Part shown: in pieces, positions 19,333-30,630 of the stretch
How positions within the stretch are numbered: position 1 is the stretch's first letter
Layout of the letters: each line of letters opens with the position of its first letter
Origin: Derxia lacustris
GTDB taxonomy: Bacteria > Pseudomonadota > Gammaproteobacteria > Burkholderiales > Burkholderiaceae_E
NCBI RefSeq assembly: GCF_002105195.1
Contig: NZ_MUHU01000025.1
Coordinates: 1-64,000, forward strand
Direction of reading: 5' to 3'
DNA: 64,000 nucleotides
The notes under the pieces: generated by a model
The model's database searches: none
Told to the model about the DNA's origin: nothing
Seen by the model: the letters and a program-made list of their open reading frames with translations, nothing else
Translations under genes and position numbers: made by a program

Positions 19333-20561
19333 ACGGCCAGCCCGCGCAGGTCGACGGTGGCGGGCGCTGGCGGCCGGGCGCGGGCGGCGTCGGCGATGGC
19401 ATCGGCGATCACCTCGAACCAGTTGCGCACCACCAGGTGATAGCGCGGGTCTTCGAGCAGGAAGGCGTCGTGGCCGTGCGGCGCGTCGATCTCTGCATAG
19501 CTGACGGCGCGGCCGTTGGCGACCAGCGCCTGCACGATCTCGCGGCTGCGCTGCGGCGAGAAGCGCCAGTCGGTGGTGAAGCTGGCCACCAGAAAGCTCG
19601 CGCGCGCCGGCGCCAGCGCTGCCGCCAGATCGCCGCCGTGGCGGCCGGCCGGATCGAAGTAGTCGAGCGCCTTGGTGATGAGCAGATAGGTGTTGGCGTC
19701 GAAGTAGCGGCTGAACTTCTCGCCCTGGTAGCGCAGATAGCTCTCGATCTCGAACTCGACGCCGAAGCTGTAGCCATAGCCGTCGGCCGGCGCGCCGCTG
19801 GCCAGCGCGCGCAGCTCGCGACCAAATTTTTCGGCCAGGCTGTCGTCGCTCAGGTAAGTGATGTGGCCGATCATCCGCGCCACCCGCAGGCCGCGCGCCG
19901 GCACCACGCCGTGGGCGTAGTAGTTGCCGCCGTGGAAGTCGGGGTCGGACAGGATGGCGGTGCGCGCCACGTCGTTGAAGGCGATGTTCTGCGCGCTCAG
20001 GCGCGGCGTGCTGGCGATGACGGCACAGTGCGCCACCCGCTGCGGATAGCGGATCGACCAGCTCAGCGCCTGCATGCCGCCGAGCGAGCCGCCCATCACC
20101 ACCGCCAGCTTCTCGATGCCCATCGCGTCGAGCAGGCGGGCCTGGGCATCGACCCAGTCCTCGACCGTGACCAGCGGGAAGTCGGCGCCATAGGGCTTGC
20201 CGGTGGCGGGGTTGAGGCTGCGCGGCCCGGTCGAGCCGAAGCAGGAGCCGAGGTTGTTGACGCCGATGACGAAGAAGCGCCGCGTGTCCACCGCCTTGCC
20301 GGGGCCGACCATGTTGTCCCACCAGCCGCGTTCGCCGTTGGCGTCGATGCCGGCCACATGGTGCGAGGCGTTGAGCGCATGGCAGACCAGCACGGCGTTG
20401 GCGCGGTTGGCGTCGAGCTCGCCATAGGTTTCGACGACCAGCTCGTAATCGGCGAGCGCGGCGCCGCAGGCGAGCGGCAGCGGTTCGCTGAAGCGATAGG
20501 TGCGCGGCGTGCTGTGCAGGGTTTCGTCGGCGTCGAGGGCCGGTGCGGGCAGGGCTGACAT
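19329..20561 (-). CDS. metX: Homoserine O-acyltransferase
   Basis: An alpha/beta-hydrolase-fold acyltransferase, 410 residues, that activates homoserine for methionine synthesis. The nucleophile S159 sits in GGSLGG, the substrate-binding stretch [10 protein letters not shown] (61-70) and [12 protein letters not shown] (102-113) are present, and the catalytic aspartate/histidine region reads [10 protein letters not shown] near the C-terminus. In this lineage the donor may be succinyl-CoA rather than acetyl-CoA; sequence alone does not decide it here. It is the first gene of metX-metW. Confidence 0.94.
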   Translation of the reverse strand: MSALPAPALDADETLHSTPRTYRFSEPLPLACGAALADYELVVETYGELDANRANAVLVCHALNASHHVAGIDANGERGWWDNMVGPGKAVDTRRFFVIGVNNLGSCFGSTGPRSLNPATGKPYGADFPLVTVEDWVDAQARLLDAMGIEKLAVVMGGSLGGMQALSWSIRYPQRVAHCAVIASTPRLSAQNIAFNDVARTAILSDPDFHGGNYYAHGVVPARGLRVARMIGHITYLSDDSLAEKFGRELRALASGAPADGYGYSFGVEFEIESYLRYQGEKFSRYFDANTYLLITKALDYFDPAGRHGGDLAAALAPARASFLVASFTTDWRFSPQRSREIVQALVANGRAVSYAEIDAPHGHDAFLLEDPRYHLVVRNWFEVIADAIADAARARPPAPATVDLRGLAV

Positions 20562-20572
20562 GGGGCCGGATT

Positions 20573-22591
20573 CTAGCCCCGGCCTCCGGGCGGCTCGGCG
20601 GGCGGCGTGGCGTCAGGTGCAGCGCTTGCAGCCGGCGCCGCGTTGGGCGCGGTGACGGCGGGCGGCAGCGTGCTGTCGGGCGGCGGCGTCCAGCCGTCGA
20701 GCTTGGTCGGGCCGGCGGGCGCGGGCACCGCGTCGCCGGTCATGCAGACGCAGGCCTTGCCGGCGGCCTTGGCGGCATACATGGCGCCGTCGGCGCGTTG
20801 CAGCAGCTCGTCGGCGCCGCGCGCATGGGCCGGAAACAGCGCGATGCCGATCGACGGCGTGACGGCGACGCGGCGGCGCTGGAGCGTCATGGGCGGCGAG
20901 ATGGCGGCCATGATCGCGGCGCCGAGCGAGCGCGCATGCGATTCGAGCGCGACGCTGCGCGGCAGATAGGCGATGGCGACGAACTCGTCGCCGCCGAAGC
21001 GCGCCGCCACATGGCGCGTGCCGGCCGCATCGAAGATCGGCGGGCCGCCGAGTGGATCGTGTGCCGGCGCCGGCGCCACCAGCCCGGCGCGCGCCAGCTT
21101 GCCGCCGGCGCTGTCGGCCGGCAGCGCGCGCTTGAGCCGGTTGGCCACGGTGCGCAGCAGCTCGTCGCCGGCGATGTGGCCGAGCGAATCGTTGATGCGC
21201 TTGAAGCCGTCGAGATCGAGGAACAGCGCGCAGACGCCGGCCTGCTCGCGCCGCGCGGTATCGATCATCGCGGCCAGCTCGACCCGCAGCGAGGCGCGGT
21301 TGGCCAGCCCGGTCAGCGCATCGAAGCGCGCGAGATAGCTGATGCGGCGCTCGGCGCGGCGGCGGTCGGTCACGTCGCGCACCACCGCCACCACCTCGCT
21401 GTCGGCGCTGCGGAACACCCGCGCCTCGAAGTCGAGCGTCTCGCCCCGGAGCACCAGGCTGTAGTTGCAGACCTCGGTCGCGCGGCTCTGGTGGGCGCGG
21501 TCGAAGCAGTCGAGCTGGGCGCGCCAGACCTCGGCCGGCAGGCCCGAGTCGCGGATGTTGCGGCCCAGCAGCAGCTCGGGCGCGGCGACCAGATGCTGCA
21601 AATTGCCCGAGATCTCGCGCAGCGTGCCGTCGAGGCCGTAGCGCAGGATCAGGTCGGGCAGCGCGGCCACCAGCGCGGCATTGCGCGCCGCCAGCAGGCT
21701 CAGCTCGATGCCGCGCCGCTCCAGCTCGGCGGTGCGCGCGGCGACGCGGCTTTCCAGCTCGGCATTGAGCCGCGTGAGCGCGGTCTCGGCCTCGTGGCGC
21801 GCGGTCACGTCGCGGAAGTTGAGCAGGATCGCGCCGATGTCGGGATTGCGCAGCAGGTTGCTGGCCGTGCCCTCAACCAGCGCATAGCCGCCGTCGCCGC
21901 GCCGCAGCCGCAGCCGGCCGGAGCTGCGCGCGCCGGGCTGGGCCAGCAGCTCGCTGGCCAGTTCGCGCGCCAGCCCCAGATCGTCGGGATGCAGCCGCGT
22001 CGCCAGCGACCGGCCGACCACCTCGGTCGCGCCCAGGCCCAGCAGCCGCTCATGCGAACCGCTCACGTAGAGCACCACGCCGTGGGCGTCGAGCACCATG
22101 AAGATGTCGTCCGACCATTCGACCATGGCCTGGAAGCGGTTCTGCACCGCCCGCATGCTGCGCGCGCGCTCCTTGTGCGCGCTGATGTCGGTGCAGATGC
22201 CCATCACGCGGGTGACGCGGCCGGCCTCGTCGAACAGCGGGAAGGCGCGGTCGCGCACCCAGCGCACCACGCCGTCGGGCGTGACGATGCGGTACTCGTC
22301 GTCGAAGCCGCCCTCGGGCGCGCGCAGCATGGCGGCGCCGACCCGGCCGCGATCCTCGTGATGCACCACGTCGAGCCAGTCGGTGCGGCCGGACAGCAGA
22401 TCGGCGGCGCTGTGGCCGGCGATCGACTCGACCGTGTGCGACACGTAGAGCAGCCGGCGCGCATCGGCGGTCTTGACCCACAGCACATCGGGGAAGGCGC
22501 GCGCGAAGCCGACCAGCACGTCGGCATCGTCGGGGCCGGCGCCGAGGCCGGAAACGATGTAGCTGCCGGTTGCGCCTGGATCGAATGCCAT
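20573..22591 (-). CDS. PAS-PAS-PAS-GGDEF diguanylate cyclase
   Basis: A 672-residue cytoplasmic signalling protein. Three PAS-like modules (about 25-135, 150-265 and 310-420, the first two with PAC-type ends [16 protein letters not shown] and [14 protein letters not shown]) separated by a coiled coil lead to a GGDEF domain ([13 protein letters not shown] ... RFGGDEF). The catalytic signature is intact, so it should make cyclic di-GMP. An extra loop of about 35 residues ([20 protein letters not shown] and following) precedes RFGGDEF and no RxxD inhibitory site is visible. The tail of about 60 residues is proline/alanine-rich. Only 10 bases separate its end from metX. Confidence 0.87.
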   Translation of the reverse strand: MAFDPGATGSYIVSGLGAGPDDADVLVGFARAFPDVLWVKTADARRLLYVSHTVESIAGHSAADLLSGRTDWLDVVHHEDRGRVGAAMLRAPEGGFDDEYRIVTPDGVVRWVRDRAFPLFDEAGRVTRVMGICTDISAHKERARSMRAVQNRFQAMVEWSDDIFMVLDAHGVVLYVSGSHERLLGLGATEVVGRSLATRLHPDDLGLARELASELLAQPGARSSGRLRLRRGDGGYALVEGTASNLLRNPDIGAILLNFRDVTARHEAETALTRLNAELESRVAARTAELERRGIELSLLAARNAALVAALPDLILRYGLDGTLREISGNLQHLVAAPELLLGRNIRDSGLPAEVWRAQLDCFDRAHQSRATEVCNYSLVLRGETLDFEARVFRSADSEVVAVVRDVTDRRRAERRISYLARFDALTGLANRASLRVELAAMIDTARREQAGVCALFLDLDGFKRINDSLGHIAGDELLRTVANRLKRALPADSAGGKLARAGLVAPAPAHDPLGGPPIFDAAGTRHVAARFGGDEFVAIAYLPRSVALESHARSLGAAIMAAISPPMTLQRRRVAVTPSIGIALFPAHARGADELLQRADGAMYAAKAAGKACVCMTGDAVPAPAGPTKLDGWTPPPDSTLPPAVTAPNAAPAASAAPDATPPAEPPGGRG

Positions 22592-22618
22592 GGTCGCCTT
22601 CCGAAGCGCGGCCCGGGA

Positions 22619-24385
22619 TCAGGCGGCGGCGCGCAGGGCGGCGGGTCGGGCCGCCGCCAGCAGGTTGCGGATGACCCGCGAATCGGTCTCGGCCAGCACC
22701 GCCTCCGCAAGCTGGCGCGCATCGTCGTGGCGGGCCGCCAGCAGCGCCTGCTTCACATAGGGAATCTGCGCCGGATGCATCGAGAAATTGCGCAGCCCCA
22801 TGCCGAGCAGCAGCGGCGCCAGCGCCGGATCGCCGGCCATCTCGCCGCAGACCGACACGCTCAGGCCGGCGCGCTCGCCCTCCTCGATGGTGTGGGCGAT
22901 GAGCGCCAGCACCGCCGGATGCAGCGGATCGTAGTAGTCGGCCACGGTGGCGTCGGCGCGGTCGATGGCCAGCGTGTACTGGATCAGGTCGTTGGTGCCG
23001 ATCGACAGGAAATCGAGCGTCTGCGTGAAGGCGCGCAGCGCGATGGCGGCCGCCGGAATCTCGATCATGCCGCCGACCGGCACGTCGTCGGGCACCGGCA
23101 GGCCGCGCTGCGTCAGCTCGGCGCGGGCGCGCGCGATCTGCTCCAGCGCCGCTTCGACCTCGCGCACCGAACTGATCATGGGCAGCAGGATGCGCACCGG
23201 CCCGTAGACCGCCGCGCGCAGGATGGCGCGCAGCTGGGCGCGGAACATCTTGGGCTCGGCCAGGCTGTAGCGGATGGCGCGCAGGCCGAGCGCCGGGTTC
23301 TCGGTGCCTTCCATGCGCCGGTCGGGCACGCGCAGCATCTTGTCCGAGCCGACGTCGATGGTGCGGATGGTGACCGGCCGGCCGGCCATCGCCGATACCG
23401 CGCGCCGGTAGGCGTCGAACTGCTCTTCCTCGTCGGGCAGGTCGTCGCGGTCGAGGAACAGGAACTCGGAGCGGAACAGGCCGACGCCCGAGGCGTTGAC
23501 GTTCATCGCGGCGATCGCGTCCTCGGGCAGCTCGATGTTGGCGTGCAACTCGATGGTTCGGCCGTCGACCGTCACGCAGGCGCGCGAGCGCAGCGCGCCG
23601 AGCGCGGCCTTCTCGTCGGACTGGCGCAGCACGCGGGCGCGATACCAGTCGAGCACCTGGCGGTCGGGCTGCACCACGATCACGCCGGCCTCGCCATCGA
23701 TGACGATGAGGTCGCCGTCCACCAGCCGATCGAGCACGCCGCGCACGCCGACCACCGCCGGCACGCCCATGCTGCGCGCGAGGATCGCGGTGTGCGAGGT
23801 CTGACCGCCCGCCTCGGTCACGAAGCCGGCGGCGCGCTGCTGGCCCTCGGCCATGTGGCGGTACTCGATCATGTCGGCCGGCGCCACGTCGCGCGCGATG
23901 ACGATGGGCGGCAGATCGTCGAGCGGCGGCGCGGTGACGCGGCGATGCCCGGCCAACGCCTTGCGCACCCGCGCCACCACTTGCAGCACATCGTGCTTGC
24001 GCTCGCGCAGATAGGGGTCGTCCATGCGGTCGAACTGCTCGGCGAGCAGATCGGCGGTCTCGACCAGCGCCCACTCGGCATTCATGCCGCGCGCCTCGAT
24101 CAGGCCGATGGCGGCATCGACCAGCGCCGGATCGTCGAGCAGCATCATGTGCACTTCGAGGATGGCGCGCAGTTCGTTGGGCGCCTTGCTCGGCACATGC
24201 AGGCGCAGATGCTGGAAGTCCTCGCGCACCGTCTCGAAGGCGCTGCGCAGCCGCTCGGATTCGCTGCCGCGTTCGGGCAGGCCGACCTGGCTGTGGGTAA
24301 TGTCGTCGTGCGCGTCGTCGATGCACAGCACGCGGCCGATGGTCACGCCCCGCGACACGCCGTTGCCGTACAGCGCGAAGCTCAT
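22619..24385 (-). CDS. ptsI: Phosphoenolpyruvate-protein phosphotransferase (Enzyme I)
   Basis: Enzyme I of the PTS, 588 residues, normal length. The phosphorylated histidine H198 is in GGQTSHTAILAR; the PEP-binding domain has the arginine-rich region LFRSEFLFLDRDDLPDEEEQ and the cysteine motif VSVCGEMAGDP. It takes phosphate from PEP and passes it to HPr. With HPr and EIIA-Man directly upstream and no membrane permease, the set is the incomplete regulatory PTS typical of betaproteobacteria, thought to sense metabolism rather than import sugars. Confidence 0.95.
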   Translation of the reverse strand: MSFALYGNGVSRGVTIGRVLCIDDAHDDITHSQVGLPERGSESERLRSAFETVREDFQHLRLHVPSKAPNELRAILEVHMMLLDDPALVDAAIGLIEARGMNAEWALVETADLLAEQFDRMDDPYLRERKHDVLQVVARVRKALAGHRRVTAPPLDDLPPIVIARDVAPADMIEYRHMAEGQQRAAGFVTEAGGQTSHTAILARSMGVPAVVGVRGVLDRLVDGDLIVIDGEAGVIVVQPDRQVLDWYRARVLRQSDEKAALGALRSRACVTVDGRTIELHANIELPEDAIAAMNVNASGVGLFRSEFLFLDRDDLPDEEEQFDAYRRAVSAMAGRPVTIRTIDVGSDKMLRVPDRRMEGTENPALGLRAIRYSLAEPKMFRAQLRAILRAAVYGPVRILLPMISSVREVEAALEQIARARAELTQRGLPVPDDVPVGGMIEIPAAAIALRAFTQTLDFLSIGTNDLIQYTLAIDRADATVADYYDPLHPAVLALIAHTIEEGERAGLSVSVCGEMAGDPALAPLLLGMGLRNFSMHPAQIPYVKQALLAARHDDARQLAEAVLAETDSRVIRNLLAAARPAALRAAA

Positions 24386-24392
24386 GCCGACC

Positions 24393-24662
24393 TCACTCGC
24401 CTTCGCCGAACTTGTCTTCGATCAGCGCCAGCAGCGCCGCCAGTGCCTCGGCCTCGTCGGGCCCCTTGGCTTCGAGCTGCACCTCGGTACCCTGGCCGGC
24501 CGCCAGCATCATCACGCCCATGATGCTCTTGCCGTTCACGCTGCGGCCGTTGCGCGCGATGGTGATTTCGCTGCGGAACCTGCCGGCGGTCTGCGTGAAC
24601 TTGGCCGATGCACGCGCATGCAGGCCGAGCTTGTTGGGGATGACGGTGGTGGCGCTCGCCAT
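24393..24662 (-). CDS. ptsH: HPr phosphocarrier protein
   Basis: An 89-residue phosphocarrier. The phosphate-accepting histidine H15 lies in KLGLHARAS and the regulatory serine S46 in NGKSIMGVM, the positions of canonical HPr, so it can both carry PTS phosphate and be a target of an HPr kinase. It lies seven bases ahead of ptsI on the minus strand. Confidence 0.96.
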   Translation of the reverse strand: MASATTVIPNKLGLHARASAKFTQTAGRFRSEITIARNGRSVNGKSIMGVMMLAAGQGTEVQLEAKGPDEAEALAALLALIEDKFGEGE

Positions 24663-24690
24663 GTCGAATCTCTCCCGTCCGGTGCCGGAC

Positions 24691-25155
24691 TTATTGTTGT
24701 TGCTGCTGCTGTTGATGGTAACTGCGCAGCGAGTCGCGTGTCCCGTCGGGAACCATGGTCTGGCGCTGGGGCGCGCGCGAGCCCACCTGCACGATGCCGA
24801 GCGTGCCGCCGGTGACGACCTTCTCGGTCACGACCGCAAGCGGCTCGCGCCGATACGAGATGGCGCGCAGCAGCATCGGCAGATTGGCGCCCGAGATGAC
24901 CTTGGTCTGGCTGTCGGCCACATGCGAAGCGATGTTGCAGGGCGTGGCGCCGAACAGATCGGTGAGCACGAGCACGCCATCGCCGTCGCCGACGGCTTCC
25001 ACGCTGGCCGCGACGCGTTCGATCATCGGGCCGGGCGGCGCATCGGGCAGCACGTCGATGACGGCCAGCCGGGGCACCTCGCCAAACACATGGCGCGCCG
25101 CGCTGGCAAAGGCTTCGCCGAGCGGGGCGTGGGCGACGAGAACGATTCCGATCAT
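24691..25155 (-). CDS. PTS EIIA, mannose/fructose-sorbose family, with polyglutamine tail
   Basis: A 154-residue EIIA of the mannose superfamily: MIGIVLVAHAPLGEAF carries the active histidine H9, followed by DLFGATPCNIA and a glycine-rich turn. Start at 25155 is the family start; the in-frame upstream codons are not conserved-looking. The C-terminus is unusual, ending in a histidine and seven glutamines. As there is no EIIB/C/D partner here, the protein is probably a phosphate sink or regulator. Confidence 0.9.
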   Translation of the reverse strand: MIGIVLVAHAPLGEAFASAARHVFGEVPRLAVIDVLPDAPPGPMIERVAASVEAVGDGDGVLVLTDLFGATPCNIASHVADSQTKVISGANLPMLLRAISYRREPLAVVTEKVVTGGTLGIVQVGSRAPQRQTMVPDGTRDSLRSYHQQQQQQQ

Positions 25156-25220
25156 GGATGGCCCTGGGAAAGTCCTTGGGTCGGCGCCGGTCGCTGCCGG
25201 CACCAGACAAGCCGTGCGGC

Positions 25221-26192
25221 TCAGCCGCCGACGGCGCGCTCGATCGCGTCGAGCATCGTCCCGGCAACGTCGAAGCCGGTCTGATCCATGATTTCACGGA
25301 AGCAGGTGGGCGAAGTCACGTTGATCTCGGTGAGGCTTGATCCGATCACGTCGAGGCCCACGAGCAGCAGCCCGCGCGACCACAGCGTGGGCGCGAGACC
25401 GGTGGCAATTTCGCGGTCGCGCGCGCTCAGCGGACGCGCCACGCCGGTGCCGCCGGCGGCCAGATTGCCGCGCGTCTCGCCGGCCATCGGAATGCGCGCG
25501 AGGCAGAACGGCACCGGCTCGCCGCCGATGAGCAGCACGCGCTTGTCGCCGTCGACGATCTCGGGCAGGTAGCGCTGAACCATGATCGTGCGGGCGCCGT
25601 CGCGCGTCAGCGTCTCGAAGATGCTGCCGAGATTCAGCCCATCGTCGCGCACCCGGAAGATGCCCATGCCGCCCATGCCGTCGAGCGGCTTGAGGATGAC
25701 GTCGCGATGCTCGGCATGAAAGGCGCGCACGCGGTCGAGGCTGCGCGTGACGATGGTCGGCGCCGTGTACTGCGGAAACTCGGCGATCGCGAGCTTCTCG
25801 TTGTGGTCGCGGATGGCGCGCGGCTTGTTGAACACGCGCGCACCCTCGGCCTCGGCGCGTTCGAGCAGGAAGGTCGAGTAGACGTATTCCATGTCGAACG
25901 GCGGGTCCTTGCGCATGACCACCGCGTCGAAGTCGGCCAGCGCGATGTCGAGCGTCTCGACGGTGCGGAACCAGTCGGCGCGCGGGCCGTGCGGTTCGCT
26001 GTCGTGGGCCACGCCGGTCAGCTCGATGCGCCGCGCCGTCGCCACCACCCGCCCGCCGACGATGGCCATGTCGTGCTGGAGGATGACGTGCAGCGCATGG
26101 CCGCGCTTCGCGGCGGCCTCCATCATCGCGAAGGTCGAGTCCTTGTAGATGCGGAACTGTTCGGGCGGGTCGACGATGAAGGCAAGGCGCAT
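25221..26192 (-). CDS. gshB: Glutathione synthetase
   Basis: ATP-grasp ligase, 323 residues, that joins gamma-glutamylcysteine and glycine. N-terminal domain begins [12 protein letters not shown]; the ATP-grasp part has [23 protein letters not shown] and the metal ligands in [15 protein letters not shown]. Start at 26192 chosen as the conserved N-terminus. It follows gshA by 19 bases on the same strand, so the two steps of glutathione synthesis are encoded together. Confidence 0.95.
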   Translation of the reverse strand: MRLAFIVDPPEQFRIYKDSTFAMMEAAAKRGHALHVILQHDMAIVGGRVVATARRIELTGVAHDSEPHGPRADWFRTVETLDIALADFDAVVMRKDPPFDMEYVYSTFLLERAEAEGARVFNKPRAIRDHNEKLAIAEFPQYTAPTIVTRSLDRVRAFHAEHRDVILKPLDGMGGMGIFRVRDDGLNLGSIFETLTRDGARTIMVQRYLPEIVDGDKRVLLIGGEPVPFCLARIPMAGETRGNLAAGGTGVARPLSARDREIATGLAPTLWSRGLLLVGLDVIGSSLTEINVTSPTCFREIMDQTGFDVAGTMLDAIERAVGG

Positions 26193-26211
26193 GGCGGGCG
26201 TTCTTTGAGGG

Positions 26212-27534
26212 TTAGGCAGCTTCGGTGACGAGCGTGGGCACCAGCCCGCCGACATTGGCCGGATCGGTCATCTGCAACTCGACCGCCGCCGCCAGCAGCG
26301 CCAGCCGCGCCACCACGCCATACATGTAGAAGCGGTTGGGCGCCGCATCGCCGGGTCGCGCCAGACAGTCGGGCAGCGAACAGTCCGACGCAAACGGCAG
26401 CGGCACGAATTCCATGCCCGGCGCGTTGAGGTTCTCGTCGGTGCCGCGATCGGCATGCACGCGGTAGAAGCCGCCGACCACATAGCGGTCGATCATGTAG
26501 ACCACCGGCTCGGCGACGCCGTCGTTGACGCGCTCGATGGTGTGCACGCCTTCCTGGATGATGACCTCGGTCACCTGCATGCCGTCCTTCACCACCGACA
26601 TCTTGTTGCGCTGCTTGCGATTCAGCTCGCGCACCTCGGACGGGTCCTTCACGGTCATGATGCCCATGCCGTAGGTGCCGGCGTCGGCCTTGACGATGAC
26701 GAAGGGCTTCTCGGTGATGCCGTACTCGCGGTACTTGAGCCGGATGCGGAACAGCAGCTCTTCCACATTGGCTTCGAGGCATTCGTTGGCCGTGGTCTTG
26801 TCCTGGAAGTTGACCTCGCCGCAGCGCCCGAAGTACGGATTGATGAGCCACGGGTCGATGCCCAGCAGCTGGGCGAACGACTCGACCACCACGTCGTAGG
26901 CCGCGAAATGCTTGCTCTTGCGGCGCTGGGTCCAGCCGGCATGCAATGCCGGCAGCACCAGCTGCTCGACGCCCTGCAGGATGGCCGGCGTGCCCGCCGA
27001 CAGATCGTTGTTGAGCAGCACCGCGCAGGGATCGAAGCCGGCCACGCCAACGCGATTGCCGTGGCGCTGCACCGGCGCGATGTCGAGCGCGATGCCCTCG
27101 GGCAGCTCGACGCGGAAGGGCTCGGTCACGTCCTCGGCCATGGTGCCCAGGCGCACGTCGAGCCCGGTCTGGCGCAGGATCGCCAGCAGCCGCGCCACGC
27201 TGCGCAGGTAGAACTGGTTGCGCGTGTGGCGCTCGGGGATGAGCAGCAGCCGGCGCGCGTCGGGGCAGATCGAGTCGATCGCCGACTGGGCCGCATGCAC
27301 GGCCAGCGGCAGCATCGCCTCGCTCAGATTGTTGAAGCCGCCCGGATACAGATTGGTATCGACGGGCGCGAGCTTGAAGCCGGCATTGCGCAGATCGACC
27401 GACGTATAGAACGGCGGTTGATGTTCCTGCCATTGCAGGCGAAACCAGCGCTCGATGGCCGCGTTTGAATCGAGCAGCTTCTTTTCGAGCTCCAGGATCG
27501 GTCCGGGATTGGCGGTGACGAGGTGGGGAACCAT
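26212..27534 (-). CDS. gshA: Glutamate-cysteine ligase, proteobacterial GshA (PF08886 type)
   Basis: First enzyme of glutathione synthesis, 440 residues, belonging to the group found in beta- and gammaproteobacteria that differs from E. coli GshA. Hallmarks are [44 protein letters not shown] and [11 protein letters not shown]. Start MVPHLVTA (27534) gives the usual length; an in-frame ATG at 27582 would add 16 residues. The coding strand and spacing place it in one transcript with gshB. No feedback motif can be read. Confidence 0.93.
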   Translation of the reverse strand: MVPHLVTANPGPILELEKKLLDSNAAIERWFRLQWQEHQPPFYTSVDLRNAGFKLAPVDTNLYPGGFNNLSEAMLPLAVHAAQSAIDSICPDARRLLLIPERHTRNQFYLRSVARLLAILRQTGLDVRLGTMAEDVTEPFRVELPEGIALDIAPVQRHGNRVGVAGFDPCAVLLNNDLSAGTPAILQGVEQLVLPALHAGWTQRRKSKHFAAYDVVVESFAQLLGIDPWLINPYFGRCGEVNFQDKTTANECLEANVEELLFRIRLKYREYGITEKPFVIVKADAGTYGMGIMTVKDPSEVRELNRKQRNKMSVVKDGMQVTEVIIQEGVHTIERVNDGVAEPVVYMIDRYVVGGFYRVHADRGTDENLNAPGMEFVPLPFASDCSLPDCLARPGDAAPNRFYMYGVVARLALLAAAVELQMTDPANVGGLVPTLVTEAA

Positions 27535-27657
27535 GGATCGCCTGGGTATGTAAGGAGGATCGATCCAGTGTAGCGCAGTCATTCCGGTGCTCCGGCGGCG
27601 CTGCCGGGCGGCCGAAAGGCCCTGCCGTCGGGCCGGAATTCGTTCCGCGCGCCCAGC

Positions 27658-27685
27658 AAAAAGGGGCGCCGAAGCGCCCCTCTTG
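27658..27685 (-). terminator. Intrinsic terminator after amtB
   Basis: On the minus strand the stem GGGGCGC - TTCG - GCGCCCC (27663-27680) is followed by TTTTT. It lies about 75 bases after the amtB stop and separates the nitrogen operon from gshA. Confidence 0.85.
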
Positions 27686-27757
27686 CAGATGACGAGCGTG
27701 CCTTGCGGCAGTGCTCGTCAGCGCGACCGGGCCCTGGCGGGCGCCGGTCGCAGCCGA

Positions 27758-29269
27758 TCACGAGTGATAGGCCGATTCGCCGTGCGTGGTCAGGTCGAGA
27801 CCTTCGCGCTCTTCCTCTTCCGTCACGCGCAGACCGACGACGACCTTGACGATCGAGTAGCCGATGATCGACACGACGCCCGAGACGATGATCGTCGTGA
27901 GCACGCCCTGGGCCTGGATCCAGACCTGGCCGGCGATCGAGTAGTCGGGGTTCACGGCATTGGCGACGTAGTCGTACACGCCGGTGCCGCCGAGCGACGG
28001 GGCAGCGAACACGCCGGTCAGCAGCGCGCCGACGATGCCGCCGACGCCATGCACGCCGAACACGTCGAGCGAGTCGTCGGCGCCGAGCAGGCGCTTGAGA
28101 CCGTTGACGCCCCACAGGCAGATGAAGCCGGCGACGAGGCCGATGATGAGCGCGCCGTTGATGCCGACGAAGCCGCAGGCCGGGGTGATCGCCACCAGAC
28201 CGGCGACGGCACCCGAAGCGGCACCGACCATCGAGGGCTTGCCCTTGCCGAGCCATTCACCGACGGTCCAGGCGACGCAGGCGGCAGCGGTGGCGAACAG
28301 CGTGTTGCTGAAGGCCAGCGCGGCAACGCCGGTGGCTTCGAGGTTGGAACCGGCGTTGAAGCCGAACCAGCCCACCCACAGCAGCGCGGCGCCGATCATG
28401 GTCATGGTGACCGAGTGCGGAGCCATCGATTCACGGCCGAGGCCGACGCGCTTGCCCAGGAAGTAGGCACCGACCAGACCGGCGATACCGGCGTTGATGT
28501 GAACGACCGTGCCGCCGGCAAAGTCGAGCGCGCCCTTGGCCCACATGAAGCCGGCGTTGGCCGTCACGGCTTCGAGCGTGGTGGCGTCGGTGATGGCGTC
28601 GGGGCCGTCCCAGTACCAGACCATGTGCGCGACCGGGATGTAGGCGAACGTGAACCAGATGACGATGAACAGCAGCACGCCCGAGAACTTCACGCGCTCG
28701 GCCAGCGAGCCGAGGATCAGGCAGGGCGTGATCGCGGCGAAGGTGCCCTGGAACACGATGAACGTGAGTTCGGGGATGCCGACGCCCTTGCTGAACGTGG
28801 CGGCGATCGAATCCGGCGTCACGCCCTTCAGGAACAGCTTGTCGAGACCGCCGAAGAACGGGTTGCCCGGCGTGAACGCCAGCGAGTAGCCGTAGATGGC
28901 CCACAGCACCAGGATCAGCGAAGCGCCGACGAAGACCTGCATCAGCACCGACAGCATGTTCTTGGTACGGACCAGGCCGCCGTAGAACAGCGCCAGACCG
29001 GGGACGATCATCATCAGCACGAGCAGCGTCGAGACCATCATCCAGGCGGTGTCGCCCTTGTTGACGGTGAGGACGGGCGCGGCGGCAGCCGGGGCTTCGG
29101 CAGCGGCGGCGGCGGCGGGCGCTTCGGCCGCCGGAGCGGCCGGCGCTTCGGCGGCAGGCGCCGTGACGGCGGGAGCGTCAGCCGGCTTGTCCTGCGCCTG
29201 CACCGACGAGAAACCGAGGCCGGCGGTGAGGACCGCGGCAGCGAGGAGTGAACTCAGGGTTCGGGTCAT
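27758..29269 (-). CDS. amtB: Ammonium transporter AmtB with extended alanine/proline-rich periplasmic N-terminus
   Basis: Trimeric ammonia channel, 503 residues. A signal peptide (about 25 residues ending VQA) is followed by about 45 residues of repeated EAPAA/APA, then eleven transmembrane segments starting at MMVSTLLVLMMIVPG. Landmarks include FYGGLVRTKN, DFAGGTVVHINAG with the pore histidine and FGVHGVGGIVGALLTG with the second. It is the last gene of torF-glnK-amtB and should be blocked by unmodified GlnK. The AP-rich extension is longer than in E. coli AmtB. Confidence 0.95.
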   Translation of the reverse strand: MTRTLSSLLAAAVLTAGLGFSSVQAQDKPADAPAVTAPAAEAPAAPAAEAPAAAAAAEAPAAAAPVLTVNKGDTAWMMVSTLLVLMMIVPGLALFYGGLVRTKNMLSVLMQVFVGASLILVLWAIYGYSLAFTPGNPFFGGLDKLFLKGVTPDSIAATFSKGVGIPELTFIVFQGTFAAITPCLILGSLAERVKFSGVLLFIVIWFTFAYIPVAHMVWYWDGPDAITDATTLEAVTANAGFMWAKGALDFAGGTVVHINAGIAGLVGAYFLGKRVGLGRESMAPHSVTMTMIGAALLWVGWFGFNAGSNLEATGVAALAFSNTLFATAAACVAWTVGEWLGKGKPSMVGAASGAVAGLVAITPACGFVGINGALIIGLVAGFICLWGVNGLKRLLGADDSLDVFGVHGVGGIVGALLTGVFAAPSLGGTGVYDYVANAVNPDYSIAGQVWIQAQGVLTTIIVSGVVSIIGYSIVKVVVGLRVTEEEEREGLDLTTHGESAYHS

Positions 29270-29284
29270 TTTGGATTTCCTCGG

Positions 29285-30426
<1,142 letters not shown>

Positions 30427-30494
30427 GTGTTTTTTCTCCGTATGTGATGGGGACAGCCGCGGCGGCCGCCCCTGGGCGAGCCCGGCAACAAGTC

Positions 30495-30509
30495 GCAAGA
30501 GCTGTGCCA
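30495..30509 (-). promoter_or_regulatory. Sigma-54 promoter of torF-glnK-amtB
   Basis: On the minus strand TGGCAC - 5 bases - TTGC matches the -24/-12 consensus exactly. Transcription would start near 30484, about 60 bases before the GTG. This fits RpoN control of an ammonium-uptake operon. Confidence 0.8.
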
Positions 30510-30563
30510 AGAAAGTCACGACTAACCGTCTCCATCGGGTAACAGGGTACAACTTTGTGTCAA

Positions 30564-30580
30564 TGCACTTTTCTTGTGCG
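30564..30580. promoter_or_regulatory. NtrC-like enhancer site
   Basis: TGCAC - 7 bases - GTGC fits the NtrC half-site pattern GCAC-N7-GTGC, except that the inner purine of the right half is T. It is about 65 bases upstream of the sigma-54 promoter, a usual activator distance. Only one site was found. Confidence 0.5.
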
Positions 30581-30601
30581 CGCACACAAACGGAGTTCCG
30601 G

Positions 30602-30630
30602 ATTGGTGCGCAAGTCTGATTCGCACCAAT
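30602..30630. promoter_or_regulatory. Perfect 9-bp dyad between torF and ubiK
   Basis: ATTGGTGCG - 11 bases - CGCACCAAT. The half-sites face the opposite way from NtrC sites, so another regulator, perhaps of LysR or TetR type, is more likely. It could act on either divergent gene. Confidence 0.5.

Noticed and set aside
20543..24523. A 1326-codon plus-strand frame opposite the diguanylate cyclase and ptsI
   Set aside because: Antisense of well-supported genes with no domains visible.
30602..30630. Reading the 9-bp dyad as a second NtrC site
   Set aside because: NtrC half-sites point as GCAC...GTGC; here the order is GGTGC...GCACC, so it was reported as an unassigned dyad.
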